From the NCBI RefSeq assembly GCF_039680535.1, contig NZ_JBDKSS010000001.1, positions 1 through 64,000 of the forward strand: a DNA stretch of 64,000 nt. The letters are read 5' to 3'. The notes below the pieces were generated by a model. The model was not told the DNA's origin, did not search any database, and saw only the letters and a list, made by a program, of their open reading frames with translations. The position numbers and the translations under genes were made by a program. The DNA comes from Parvibaculum sp039680535 (lineage in GTDB: Bacteria > Pseudomonadota > Alphaproteobacteria > Parvibaculales > Parvibaculaceae). Of the stretch, positions 51,535 to 60,946 are shown piece after piece. The number at the start of each line of letters is the position of its first letter. Position 1 is the stretch's first letter.

Positions 51535-53322
51535 TCAGATACGCTTGCGGTAGATGCGGGCGATGTTCTCGCGGAGTGTCGGTATACCGAATGCCTCCAT
51601 CATCATGCTGTCGCGTCTTTCCCGGGCGGACGCATCCCCCGGGGATTCTGCGATATCATCTATTCGATAATATTCGCAGAGCCCGTAGCTGTCGCAGACG
51701 AGGCGCTCGCGGCCGCGCATGAGGGCGACGCCCGTGCGGTGCCAGGAGCGCCACGCATTGGTGCTGGTGGCGATGGCCAGCCGGTCGGCCGGGATTTCCT
51801 CGAAAAGGCTATGACCCGCATAGGCGAGGTCTTCCCCCAGCGACACCCCAAGAAGGTGGGCAAGCGTCGGCGCGATGTCGATATTGGCGATCAGCGCGTC
51901 GGCGTTCCGGTGCAAGGCGCGAAGCATGGCGGGCGGAAGATCGCGCGGCGGCTTCAGCATGAAGAGCGGCCGCAATATGGGTTCGCTGTAGTTTTCGAGC
52001 CGCGGGACGATCCATTTGTGCGACAGCGGGTCTTCGAGCCGCTCGCCGTGATCCGCGACCGAGAGGATCAGGGCGTCGTCATATCGTCCCGACCGCCTGA
52101 GCGCATCGAAGATGTGCTTGTGGCCGGCCTCGACGATATGGAGCGCGCGCGAGCGGCGGTCCTTGAGCGCTGGCGGGATGGGGATGCGGCTCTCCGACTG
52201 GAAGGGGACGTGGAGGGCGTTGGTGTAGAGAACCGCGAACAGGGGTTCCTGCGCCTCTTCGATGAGATAGGCGAGCCTCATGATCGGCTCGGCATCGTCT
52301 ATCGAGATGTCGTTGACGATGGGGCTTTCGGTCGTGTCGGCGCAAAACAGCTCGTCTATCTTCGCGCCGGCGAAGAACCGGTCGAAATATGCCCAGTCGA
52401 GAGTTGTCGAGGTGACAAATGCCGTGCGGTAGCCCTGCGCTCTCGCGAAGTCGAAGAGGAAGGGCATGCGGTGAAGCTTGTCGGCGCTTTCATGAGAGCC
52501 GGTGCCGGTGAGCAGCGAAGGCAGGCTGACATCTGTGCAGGAGGAATTGGTGACGGCATTGGACGGTACGAACCATTCCTCGGGTGTGCCGCTCAGCTCG
52601 CGCAACTTCTCGTGCAGGCGCAAATCCGGGTCGGCGCTTGAAGGGAGGTCGTGGCTGGTGGATTCGTTGACGATGAGGAGGATCGTACGCGGGCGGGCCG
52701 GAGGTTCGCCCGTGAGCGAGAAATGACCGCTGCGATCGGCGGCGCGGAGGGGCGTTGCCCGCATCGTCGGTTCGATGCGCAGAAAGGTCTGTTCGATGGG
52801 CGAGAAAAGGCCGGGAGACCTGAGGCGATCGAGAAGCGACCAGATGCCGAGGGAAAGCAGGCAGACGCCAAGAGCGGTGAGCATGGAGGGCATTCCACCC
52901 GCGCCCGTCCATTCGATGACGGCGAAGACGATGCCGAGCATGGCGGCAAGGCTTGCCAGAAAGCCAACGGGGAGAAGCTGGGCGATATAGGCGCGCGCCA
53001 TGGAGCGCGTGCCTGCACCGAAGCCGCTGACGGGCAGGTGGCGATAGACCTTGAGTGGCGAGGCCGCGAAATAGTGCCGGCACAAGAGGTCGAAAGTTGC
53101 TGAAAGACTCAGCACCGTGATGCCGGTCGCAGCGGCGGGAAGCACGAAGGCGGGTTGCCGAAGGGAGGCACAGGCTTCGAGCGTTAGGATGGAAAGACTG
53201 GCAACCGTCACCGGCCAGGCAATGGCCTCGACCCGGAAGCGGCTTTTCTGGCGGCGCGCGACCCGCAGCAGGTGAAGCGCCGCCGCGAGCGTCAGTATGA
53301 GGATGAGCGTGCCGTAGGCCAT
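51535..53322 (-). CDS. Membrane sulfatase-fold enzyme (phosphoethanolamine-transferase-like)
   Basis: A 595-residue protein with four to five N-terminal helices (to about 165) and an external alkaline-phosphatase-superfamily domain. Metal ligands are Glu220 in LLIVNESTSHD and the pair in LSVADHGERL. The nucleophile is probably Thr263 in SSCTDVSLPSLLTG, as in EptA/LTA-synthase proteins. The last 60 residues are soluble. The group adds or removes phospho-ethanolamine/glycerol on LPS or glycans, but the substrate is open. It is on the same strand upstream of the fasciclin gene. Confidence 0.78.
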   Translation of the reverse strand: MAYGTLILILTLAAALHLLRVARRQKSRFRVEAIAWPVTVASLSILTLEACASLRQPAFVLPAAATGITVLSLSATFDLLCRHYFAASPLKVYRHLPVSGFGAGTRSMARAYIAQLLPVGFLASLAAMLGIVFAVIEWTGAGGMPSMLTALGVCLLSLGIWSLLDRLRSPGLFSPIEQTFLRIEPTMRATPLRAADRSGHFSLTGEPPARPRTILLIVNESTSHDLPSSADPDLRLHEKLRELSGTPEEWFVPSNAVTNSSCTDVSLPSLLTGTGSHESADKLHRMPFLFDFARAQGYRTAFVTSTTLDWAYFDRFFAGAKIDELFCADTTESPIVNDISIDDAEPIMRLAYLIEEAQEPLFAVLYTNALHVPFQSESRIPIPPALKDRRSRALHIVEAGHKHIFDALRRSGRYDDALILSVADHGERLEDPLSHKWIVPRLENYSEPILRPLFMLKPPRDLPPAMLRALHRNADALIANIDIAPTLAHLLGVSLGEDLAYAGHSLFEEIPADRLAIATSTNAWRSWHRTGVALMRGRERLVCDSYGLCEYYRIDDIAESPGDASARERRDSMMMEAFGIPTLRENIARIYRKRI

Positions 53323-53355
53323 GATGCGAAGTTCGAGCCGAGCGGTTTGTTCCTG

Positions 53356-53769
53356 TCAGGCGACGCCCAATGCGCGCTTCATGGCCTTGAGGTTACCACG
53401 ACAGAAGGCGCTCATCTGCGCGTTTTGCTCGTCGAGCGAGGCGTCATCGTCCATCTCGAAGCGGATGATGAGTTCGATACGTGAGGACGCATCCGTAACC
53501 GGCTTGACCGAGACGGTCGAGAGATAGGTCTTCAGCCCGGCGCGTGGCAGCGTGTAGGTGTAATGGAGCGGCCCCTGTTCGACGAGACGCTCCCGGAACG
53601 TCTGCCCGTCCTTGAGCGTCAGCAGGCGGAATTTCCCCTCCGGTGTCTCTTCAAGTCTGGCATCGATCACGAGCTTCGCCCATTTGTCGATCCGCACGAA
53701 GTCGCCTATCACCGACCAGACGGCGTCGGCGGGCAGGGGGATATCTTCGTGGGTGACGAGTTCGTGCAT
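53356..53769 (-). CDS. SRPBCC-family ligand-binding protein
   Basis: A 137-residue START-like protein (polyketide cyclase/dehydrase type). ITHEDIPLPADAVWSVIGDF-like N-terminus, the segment ERLVEQGPLHYTYTL and the end FRGNLKAMKRAL-type helix are seen. Binds a hydrophobic small molecule in the family; nothing more can be said. The ATG at 53769 begins the domain; a longer reading to 53892 would overlap the divergent gene. Confidence 0.78.
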   Translation of the reverse strand: MHELVTHEDIPLPADAVWSVIGDFVRIDKWAKLVIDARLEETPEGKFRLLTLKDGQTFRERLVEQGPLHYTYTLPRAGLKTYLSTVSVKPVTDASSRIELIIRFEMDDDASLDEQNAQMSAFCRGNLKAMKRALGVA

Positions 53770-53872
53770 GATGACTCCTGCGGAGTAGGAAGACTTTCTT
53801 CGGGTTGAAGTTTTGCCGAAAAAAGGTAACACGGGCTGATAGCGAGCTGGCTGATTTCTGCAGGGGGCTGCC

Positions 53873-54733
53873 TTGAACACTGCCTGTTCCAACGTTGACG
53901 GCCGGTCCGGCCTTTTTCAGGTGAACTGTCTCTGGGTCGGGGGCGAGTTGCGTCCGCTTGAGCAGGTATCGCTTCTGTCGATGCAGAAGCAGGGGCACGC
54001 GGTCAGGCTTTTCACCTATGGCGCGGTGACCAATGTCCCCGACGGCGTTGAAGTTGCAGACGCCAACGAGGTTCTGCCCTGGAAGCGGATGATATTCAAC
54101 CGGCGGACGGGATCGCCGGCGCTCGGTTCGAACCGGTTTCGCTACCGGCTCATGCGCATGGGGCTCGGCCTGTGGCTCGACGCCGACATGCTGCTGCTGA
54201 AGCCGATCCTCAAACGCGACGGCCATCTGTTCGGCAGGCAGGATGAGACCTTCGTCAACGGCGCCGCGCTCTTTCTTCCCGCCGCCTCGCCGGTCCTGGA
54301 AGATCTGATCGCCTTCATTGGTGACGACTTCGCCATTCCTCCATTCCTTCCGATGAAGGAAAGGCTGCGGTTGGCGCTTCGCAAATGGACGGGGCGGCCC
54401 AGGCATGTTTCCCGGATGACATGGGGCGTTTTCGGTCCGATGGCGCTGACGCATTTCATCGGGAAACACGGATTGACCGGCGAGGCGGTAGGCCGGGACG
54501 TCTTCTATCCCGTGCCCTATACCGACGCGCATTCGCTCTTCATGGCAGACGCAGACATTGAAAGATGCCTGGAGAGCACGACGCTCGCGATCCACCTGTG
54601 GAACGAGGCTCTCCGGCGGCCGTCTCACCTGCGGCCCGATAACCCGACAGGCAGGCTCTTCGTGGAAAAGGGAAGCTTCGTGGAGCGCTACGCGCGCGAG
54701 GAGCTGGGCTTCGCGCTGGGAGGCGACGCCTGA
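53873..54733 (+). CDS. DXD-type glycosyltransferase (GT32-like)
   Basis: A 286-residue soluble protein. Key features are FQVNCLWVGGELRPLEQVSL at the start, the DXD motif in LWLDADMLLLKP (about 99-110), the NGAALFLP pair and the C-terminal AIHLWNEAL, which resembles the capping-domain signature of alpha-1,4-glycosyltransferases. Donor and acceptor unknown. It is divergent from the SRPBCC gene, close to the sulfatase-fold enzyme. Confidence 0.72.
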   Translation: MNTACSNVDGRSGLFQVNCLWVGGELRPLEQVSLLSMQKQGHAVRLFTYGAVTNVPDGVEVADANEVLPWKRMIFNRRTGSPALGSNRFRYRLMRMGLGLWLDADMLLLKPILKRDGHLFGRQDETFVNGAALFLPAASPVLEDLIAFIGDDFAIPPFLPMKERLRLALRKWTGRPRHVSRMTWGVFGPMALTHFIGKHGLTGEAVGRDVFYPVPYTDAHSLFMADADIERCLESTTLAIHLWNEALRRPSHLRPDNPTGRLFVEKGSFVERYAREELGFALGGDA

Positions 54734-54740
54734 CCGCCGC

Positions 54741-55295
54741 CTAAATGTCGATCTGATCGGACGCTGTCCAACCAAGCTCGGCCTCAATTTTCCGTCGATA
54801 CGCGGTGTCGACTTGACGGGGGGCTAGGCGAATATACTTTTCGGCATTATCCCGTTTGGGGCCCTCTAGTTTGCGAAGGTGACTGAGTACTTCCTCGATA
54901 CTTGGGGTTTTGCCATCAGTGCCGTCAAATTTGGGAGGCAGGGCAGTCCAGATCACATGATCTATCTCATGGGCCGCAGCCCATTCCGCTAGATTTGGGA
55001 TCGTCGCGGGAGAAGGCGTTCCGGGCGCCCAACTCCCAATATGCTCCGATTTGCAGCCTTCCCTTTGTCTCAACGCTTTTTTGGCGTACTCGACATCGGT
55101 TCCAATCATCACGGCCCAAAGGGTTCGCACCTGCGCGGCGGTCTCTTCGATCACCAAGGTGATCCTGTCATTTTGAGACTGGCGCGCAAACTCAACCTTG
55201 GCGAACGGGCCGTCTTCAAACCAATGACGTTGAATGGGTAAGTCCTGCGGATCCCAAATCAGAGATCCCCAACCTAAGCATGCGATTAACGGCAT
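54741..55295 (-). CDS. Unrecognised protein with a gamma-glutamylcyclotransferase-like loop
   Basis: A 184-residue cytosolic protein. The N-terminus IACLGWGSLIWDP resembles the YGSLIW phosphate-loop of ChaC/GGCT enzymes; the rest (RLAPRQVDTAYRRKIEAELGW at the end) matches nothing I can name. Its GC content is clearly lower than in the neighbours, suggesting recent acquisition. The ATG at 55295 was used; GTG at 55304 is an alternative. Confidence 0.5.
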   Translation of the reverse strand: MPLIACLGWGSLIWDPQDLPIQRHWFEDGPFAKVEFARQSQNDRITLVIEETAAQVRTLWAVMIGTDVEYAKKALRQREGCKSEHIGSWAPGTPSPATIPNLAEWAAAHEIDHVIWTALPPKFDGTDGKTPSIEEVLSHLRKLEGPKRDNAEKYIRLAPRQVDTAYRRKIEAELGWTASDQIDI

Positions 55296-55418
55296 GGTCC
55301 TCACCTCAGCGCTTCACACGATCCTCTCTTTATATTTAGGCACCGGCGATTTGTTCCATTGGTGACGATCTGACAGATGCAGGCGCACGCGACATGCATG
55401 GTCGCAGAGCGAACTTTG

Positions 55419-55441
55419 ATGGCCCGGTCAAGCCGGGCCAT
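55419..55441. repeat. Palindrome ATGGCCCGG/CCGGGCCAT
   Basis: A perfect nine-base inverted repeat with loop TCAAG, 20 bases beyond the nrdJ stop. Its CCCGGTCAAGCCGGG core resembles the 26.4-26.5 kb palindromes. Without a T run, a terminator role is uncertain. Confidence 0.5.
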
Positions 55442-55460
55442 GACGTCGGAGAATGATGGC

Positions 55461-58400
55461 TCAGCTGCAGCCGCTCGTCGAGCCGCAGGTATCGCACTTC
55501 AGACACGTGCCATTACGGACCATGGTGAAGTTGCCGCATTCGCCGCAGGCCTCGCCTTCATAGCCTTTCATGCGGGCTTCGGCGACGCGGGAGAAGGAGA
55601 CGGTGGTGCTTTCCGTGCGGAGCGTTGCCTGCACGGCCATTTCCTCGGCGTGTTCGGCTGCGTCGAGGATCGCTGCCGTGGCCGTCGCGCCCGCGACCTG
55701 TGCGCGCATCGTGGCGGCGCCGCCGCGCACGATATAGAGGTTCGCCATTTGCGGATTGCGGGTGAAGCCGGGGCTTACGACAGCCGACGCCGGGAGCTTG
55801 CCCTCGTCATTGCCGGTGCCCATGGCGTCGAAGCCGATATCCTTCGGATCGACATGGCCAAGATCGGAACGGCCAAGATAGGAGACGGCGAGTTCACGGA
55901 ACACATAGTCGAGGATCGAGGTCGCGTTCTTGATGCGGTCATTGCCCTGGACGAGGCCCGCGGGCTCGAAGCGCGTGAAGGTGAAGGCCTCCACATATTC
56001 CTCAAGCGGCACGCCATATTGCAGGCCGAGCGAGATGGCGATGGCGAAATTGTTCATCAGTGAGCGGAAGGCGGCGCCTTCCTTGTGCATGTCGATGAAG
56101 ATCTCGCCGATCGTGCCGTCTTCATATTCGCCGGTGCGGAGATAGACCTTGTGGCCGCCGACGAGGGCTTTCTGCGTGTAACCCTTGCGGCGGTCGGGAA
56201 GCTTGGCGCGTTCCTTGGCGCGCTCCACCACGCGCTCGACGATCTTCTCGGCGACGACGCGGGCGCGTTCCTGCTGAGGCGCTTGCGCGAGGCGCTCGGC
56301 GATGGGCTCGTCTTCTTCCAGAATCTCGTCTTCGAGGATCTGGGAGTTGAGCGGCTGGGAGAGCTTCGAGCCGTCGCGATAAAGGGCGTTGGCCTTCAGC
56401 GCGAGTTTCCAGGAGAGCATGTAGCTCGCCTTGCAATCCTCGACACTCGCCGCATTCGGCATGTTGATCGTCTTGGAGATCGCGCCCGAAATGAAGGGCT
56501 GGGCGGCGGCCATCATGTGGATGTGGCTTTCGACCGAAAGGAAGCGCGTGCCGGTGCGACCGCAGGGATTGGCGCAATCGAAGACCGGTAGGTGCTCGTC
56601 TTTCAGATGCGGCGCGCCTTCGAGCGTCATGGTGCCGCAGACGTGAAGGTTCGCGGCGTCGATCTCGGCCTTGGTGAAGCCGATGGCGGCGAGGAGGTCG
56701 AAGTCGAGATCGTCCATCGCGTCTGAATCGAGGCCGAGGACTTCGGTGCAGAAGTCTTCGCCGAGCGACCATTTATTGAAGGCGAAGCGGATGTCGAAGG
56801 CCGTGGCGACCGCCGTTTCGATGGCGGCGATCTTGTCTTCGGTGAAGCCCTTGGCGGCGAGCGTCGCATGGTTGACGCCGGGCGCACGCTCAAGCGTGCC
56901 GAGACCAACGGCGTAGTTCACGATCTCCTCGATCTGGGGTTCGGTATAGCCGAGCGTGCGAAGGGCCTGCGGCACGGCGCGGTTGATGATCTTGAAATAG
57001 CCGCCGCCCGCGAGCTTCTTGAACTTCACAAGCGCGAAGTCGGGCTCGATGCCGGTGGTGTCGCAATCCATGACGAGGCCGATCGTGCCCGTGGGCGCGA
57101 TGACGGTTGCCTGCGCGTTGCGGTAGCCGAAGCGCTCGCCCATGGTGACGGCGAGGTCCCAGGCGGCGCGGGCATGGTCGATCAGGTCGCGCTGCGGGCA
57201 GTTCTCGTGGTCGAGCGGCACTGGCGCGATGCTGAGGCCCTCATAGCCGTCCACGGCGCCATGCGCGGCGCGGGCATGGTTGCGCATGACGCGCAGCATG
57301 TGCTCGCGGTTTTCCGGGTAGCCGAGGAAGGCGCCGAGTTCGCGGGCCATCTGGGCGGAGGTCGCATAGGCGACGCCGGTCATGATGGCGCTGATCGCGC
57401 CGGTAAGCGCGCGGGCCTCCTTCGAATCGTAGCCGAGGCCGAGCGACATCAGCAGGCCGCCGATATTGGCGAAGCCGAGGCCGAGCGTGCGGAACTTGAA
57501 GGAGCGTTCGGCGATCTCGCGGCTCGGGAACTGGGCCATCAGCACCGAGATTTCGAGCACGATGGTCCAGAGCTTGACCGCATGTTCGAAGGCTTCGACG
57601 TCGAAGCGGCCTTCCTGCTCGCGGAACGTCATGAGGTTCAGCGAGGCGAGGTTGCAGGCCGTGTCGTCGAGGAACATATATTCCGAGCACGGATTGCTGG
57701 CGCGGATCTCGCCATTGGCGGGGCAGGTGTGCCAGTCGTTGATCGTCGTGTGGAACTGGATGCCCGGATCGGCAGACGCCCAGGCGGCATGCGCGATCTG
57801 CTCCCAGAGCTCGCGCGCCTTCAGCGTCTTCGAGATGCGGCCATCGGTGCGGCGGACGAGGTTCCAGTCGCCGTCATTCTCGACGGCGCGGAGGAAACCA
57901 TCCTCGACGCGGACGGTGTTGTTCGAGTTCTGGCCGGAAACAGTCAGATAGGCTTCGGAGTCCCAGTCCGTGTCATAGGTGCGGAAGTCGATATCCGTAT
58001 AGCCCTGACGCGCGAACTGGATGACGCGCTGGATGTAATTTTCCGGCACCTGCATGCGGCGCGCGGCGACGATCTCGCGCTTCAGCGCAGGGTTCTTCTT
58101 CGGATCGTAGCAGTCGTCATTGTGGCCTTCGCAATTCACGCAGGCGCGCATGATCGCGTTGAGGTGCTTCTGGTTGATCTTGGAGCCGGTGACGAGGGCG
58201 GCGACCTTCTGCTCCTCGATGACCTTCCAGTTGATGAAGTTCTCGATGTCGGGATGGTCGACATCGACGATGACCATCTTGGCGGCGCGGCGCGTGGTGC
58301 CGCCGGATTTGATCGCGCCCGCCGCGCGGTCGCCAATCTTGAGGAAGCTCATCAGGCCGGACGACTTGCCGCCGCCCGAAAGCTTCTCGTCCTCGCCGCG

Positions 58401-59114
58401 CAGGCTCGAGAAGTTCGAGCCCGTGCCCGAACCGTATTTGAAGAGGCGCGCCTCGCGCACCCAGAGGTCCATGATGCCGTTCTCGTTGACGAGATCGTCA
58501 TTCACGCTCTGGATGAAGCAGGCATGGGGCTGCGGCCGTTCATAGGCACTGGTCGCGCCGACCGTCTCGCCCGTGCGGTAATCGACGTAGTAGTGGCCCT
58601 GCGCGGGGCCGTCGATGCCATAGGCCCAGTGGAGGCCGGTGTTGAACCATTGCGGGGAGTTCGGCGCCGAAATCTGCGCGGCGAGCATGTAGGCAAGCTC
58701 GTCGCGGAAGGCGGCGGCGTCTTCTTCCGTGTCGAAATAGCCGCCCTTCCAGCCCCAATAGGTCCAAGTGCCGGCGAGGCGGTCGAAGACCTGCCGCGCG
58801 TCGCGCTCCGGGCCGAAGCGATCGTCCGGGCGCAGCACTTCCAGCGCCTCGGTGTCCGGCTCATGGCGCCAGAGGAATTCGGGCACGCCCTCCTCGGGAA
58901 CCGGGCGAAGCACGGCTGCGACGCCTGCTTTACGGAAATATTTCTGCGCGAGGATATCGCAGGCGACCTGGCTCCAGTCGGCGGGGACGTCGATATCGTC
59001 GAGCTGGAAGACCAGCGAGCCGTCGGGATTTCGAATCTCGCTCGTGGCCGAGCGGAAGGAAAGTCCTGCATAGGGCGATTGGCCCTCGACGGTGAAGCAA
59101 CGCTGGATACGCAT
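55461..59114 (-). CDS. nrdJ: Vitamin B12-dependent ribonucleotide reductase
   Basis: A 1217-residue class II reductase making deoxyribonucleotides with adenosylcobalamin as radical source, independent of oxygen. NPCSEYMFLDDTACNLASLN has the redox and thiyl-radical cysteines. ATVIAPTGTIGLVMDCDTTG and QNSNNTVRV are family segments. The end CGECGNFTMVRNG and CLKCDTCGSTSGCS is a zinc-ribbon plus redox tail. ATG 59114 precedes IQRCFTVEG, the family start. It is the longest core gene here. No class I genes are in the window, so it could be the main reductase. Confidence 0.95.
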   Translation of the reverse strand: MRIQRCFTVEGQSPYAGLSFRSATSEIRNPDGSLVFQLDDIDVPADWSQVACDILAQKYFRKAGVAAVLRPVPEEGVPEFLWRHEPDTEALEVLRPDDRFGPERDARQVFDRLAGTWTYWGWKGGYFDTEEDAAAFRDELAYMLAAQISAPNSPQWFNTGLHWAYGIDGPAQGHYYVDYRTGETVGATSAYERPQPHACFIQSVNDDLVNENGIMDLWVREARLFKYGSGTGSNFSSLRGEDEKLSGGGKSSGLMSFLKIGDRAAGAIKSGGTTRRAAKMVIVDVDHPDIENFINWKVIEEQKVAALVTGSKINQKHLNAIMRACVNCEGHNDDCYDPKKNPALKREIVAARRMQVPENYIQRVIQFARQGYTDIDFRTYDTDWDSEAYLTVSGQNSNNTVRVEDGFLRAVENDGDWNLVRRTDGRISKTLKARELWEQIAHAAWASADPGIQFHTTINDWHTCPANGEIRASNPCSEYMFLDDTACNLASLNLMTFREQEGRFDVEAFEHAVKLWTIVLEISVLMAQFPSREIAERSFKFRTLGLGFANIGGLLMSLGLGYDSKEARALTGAISAIMTGVAYATSAQMARELGAFLGYPENREHMLRVMRNHARAAHGAVDGYEGLSIAPVPLDHENCPQRDLIDHARAAWDLAVTMGERFGYRNAQATVIAPTGTIGLVMDCDTTGIEPDFALVKFKKLAGGGYFKIINRAVPQALRTLGYTEPQIEEIVNYAVGLGTLERAPGVNHATLAAKGFTEDKIAAIETAVATAFDIRFAFNKWSLGEDFCTEVLGLDSDAMDDLDFDLLAAIGFTKAEIDAANLHVCGTMTLEGAPHLKDEHLPVFDCANPCGRTGTRFLSVESHIHMMAAAQPFISGAISKTINMPNAASVEDCKASYMLSWKLALKANALYRDGSKLSQPLNSQILEDEILEEDEPIAERLAQAPQQERARVVAEKIVERVVERAKERAKLPDRRKGYTQKALVGGHKVYLRTGEYEDGTIGEIFIDMHKEGAAFRSLMNNFAIAISLGLQYGVPLEEYVEAFTFTRFEPAGLVQGNDRIKNATSILDYVFRELAVSYLGRSDLGHVDPKDIGFDAMGTGNDEGKLPASAVVSPGFTRNPQMANLYIVRGGAATMRAQVAGATATAAILDAAEHAEEMAVQATLRTESTTVSFSRVAEARMKGYEGEACGECGNFTMVRNGTCLKCDTCGSTSGCS

Positions 59115-59593
59115 CTGACCCCCGGATCTCATATGCGCGCCCCGTGGCCTGGGCGCGGCTTGGCTGTTTTCAGGTCGGGGGACCCAGCGGACCGGCATTC
59201 ATCGGGCAAAGCTCCGCCGTCACGTTCAACAGCCTTTCGATCGGGCCCCCTAACTGCCTGATTTCAAAAGCTTTCGAACGTCCGGATTCTACGCTTGCTC
59301 GTGAACTTGCCTCGGCCTCGCTTGCCGCCCCTCAACCTTTTGAAATCCTAGCCCAGTCAAACCCGGCGTCAAGGCATAGTAGGGAAAGCCTTATATGACG
59401 CGACATATAGCCCATGGACCCCTGCGGCCGGAGCCGGGGCCATCACCGAATCGGCGCTATCGATTTTCCTAAATCTGTATCTTTCTGTGTGAGCCAGCGT
59501 TCTGGACATCCCGTGCCGCCGCGTGAACGATGGCTTTCAGGCTCGGGTTTGAGTGGAGGTCAATCGCGATAGCGGGAGGGGGAGCCATCGGCT
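59115..59593. other. Intergenic region between nrdJ and the TadG-like gene
   Basis: A 479-base divergent region with no coding evidence. It holds a candidate nrdJ promoter (59345-59372) and an AT-rich patch at about 59385-59410. I saw no cobalamin-riboswitch B12 box and no clear NrdR box pair. Confidence 0.5.
59345..59372 (-). promoter_or_regulatory. Candidate nrdJ promoter
   Basis: On the minus strand TTGACG (59372-59367) and TAGGAT (59350-59345) are 16 bases apart. The leader to the ATG would be about 225 bases long, unusual and worth checking for regulation. Confidence 0.4.
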
Positions 59594-60871
59594 ATGCAGT
59601 TCATGAGAGCTTTTCTGCGGAAGATGCTGGCGTCACAGGATGAGCGGGGAAGCATTGCGGTCTACGTCGCACTGATACTGGTGGTCGTTCTCGGCGTGGT
59701 TTCCCTCGGTATGGAGGTGACTTCCGTCTACCTGAAGAAGGCGCGCATGCAGACTGCGGCAGACGCGGCTGCCGTCGCTGGCGCAACCGCGCTTGCGACC
59801 TCGGGCAGCTCCAGCGTGTTGCAGGAAGCGAATGCCGTCGCGATCGCGAACGGATTTACGAATGGCGAGGCCGGCGTCACGGTCACGGTCAACAATCCGC
59901 CGCTGACCGGCGCCTATGCGAATAACGACAGTGCCGTGGAGGTTGTCATCAGGCAGCCGGTGGTTCTGCCGCTGTCGTCGCTCATCTATGAGGGGACATG
60001 GAGGCCCGGGGCGCGCGCGGTCGCTCTTTCCGGCAGCAGCGCGAGCTATTGCGCGCTGCAGCTCGACACGAGTTCCACGACGGGCGTGCTGCTGAGCAAT
60101 GGCGCCAACGTCAATATGAATGGATGCGGGCTGGGCGCGAACGCCACCGGCAGCTCCGCCGTGACGGTCAATGGCGGCGCGAAGCTCACGGCGACGACGC
60201 TGTCAGTGAGCGGCACCACAACGGTCAATAATGGCGGCCACGTCAGCATCAGCGGAACCACCAGCACGGGCCAGCCCGCAATGGCAGACCCATATGCCGA
60301 TGTCGATGTGCCGACCTATTCCGGATGCAAATATCCGACGTTGTATCAGCCCGGCTGGACGCACAGCCTGACGCTCAATCCCGGCGTCTATTGCGGCGGA
60401 ATGTACATCGCCAACGGCATTCCGAATGTGGTGATGACCCCGGGCGTGTACATCATCAAGGGGGGCACCTTCACACTTGGCGGCGGCATCAAGATCACGG
60501 GCAGCGGCGTCACGATCGTGCTGACCGGAAGCGGCAGCAACTACGCCACCGCGAATATCGGCAATGGCGTCACGGTGACGCTGAGCGCGCCGACCACGGG
60601 CGACATGGCGGGGCTCCTTTTCTATCAGGATCGCAACGCGCCCAATTCGGGCGTCAACCACCTTCAGGGCGGCGCCGCCATGACTTTGACCGGCGCGCTC
60701 TATTTTCCGTCACAAAAGCTCATTATGGACAACGGAGCGAAGACGTCCTCCACCTGCATGCAGCTCGTGGCGTGGCGTCTCGAATTCCAGGGCGGCGCGA
60801 CGCTCAACAGCACCTGCGACGGGACGGGGGTCAAGCCGATCGGCGTGTCCTCGAGCAAGCTGGTGGAGTAG
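59594..60871 (+). CDS. TadG-like pilus-associated protein
   Basis: A 425-residue protein. Residues 17-42 (ERGSIAVYVALILVVVLGVVSLGMEV) are the TadE/TadG N-terminal membrane segment, followed by the helix KKARMQTAADAAAVAGATAL typical of the Tad domain. The remainder is Gly/Thr/Asn-rich beta repeats, like a secreted beta-helix with paired cysteines. It is not in a tad/flp cluster. Possible surface or pilus component; function open. The ORF start at 59594 is an ATG, with another ATG at 59603. Confidence 0.7.
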   Translation: MQFMRAFLRKMLASQDERGSIAVYVALILVVVLGVVSLGMEVTSVYLKKARMQTAADAAAVAGATALATSGSSSVLQEANAVAIANGFTNGEAGVTVTVNNPPLTGAYANNDSAVEVVIRQPVVLPLSSLIYEGTWRPGARAVALSGSSASYCALQLDTSSTTGVLLSNGANVNMNGCGLGANATGSSAVTVNGGAKLTATTLSVSGTTTVNNGGHVSISGTTSTGQPAMADPYADVDVPTYSGCKYPTLYQPGWTHSLTLNPGVYCGGMYIANGIPNVVMTPGVYIIKGGTFTLGGGIKITGSGVTIVLTGSGSNYATANIGNGVTVTLSAPTTGDMAGLLFYQDRNAPNSGVNHLQGGAAMTLTGALYFPSQKLIMDNGAKTSSTCMQLVAWRLEFQGGATLNSTCDGTGVKPIGVSSSKLVE

Positions 60872-60946
60872 ACGCGGCCCGTTATCCGGCTGGTAATGAC
60901 CGGCGTTTAAAACATCGAGCTGAATCGGCGGGATCTGGCGGGCGTC

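Noticed and set aside
56868..59261. Long frame antisense to nrdJ
   Set aside because: Same effect of high GC; nrdJ is clear on the other strand.
59115..59590. Cobalamin riboswitch before nrdJ
   Set aside because: No B12-box sequence was found on the nrdJ strand.
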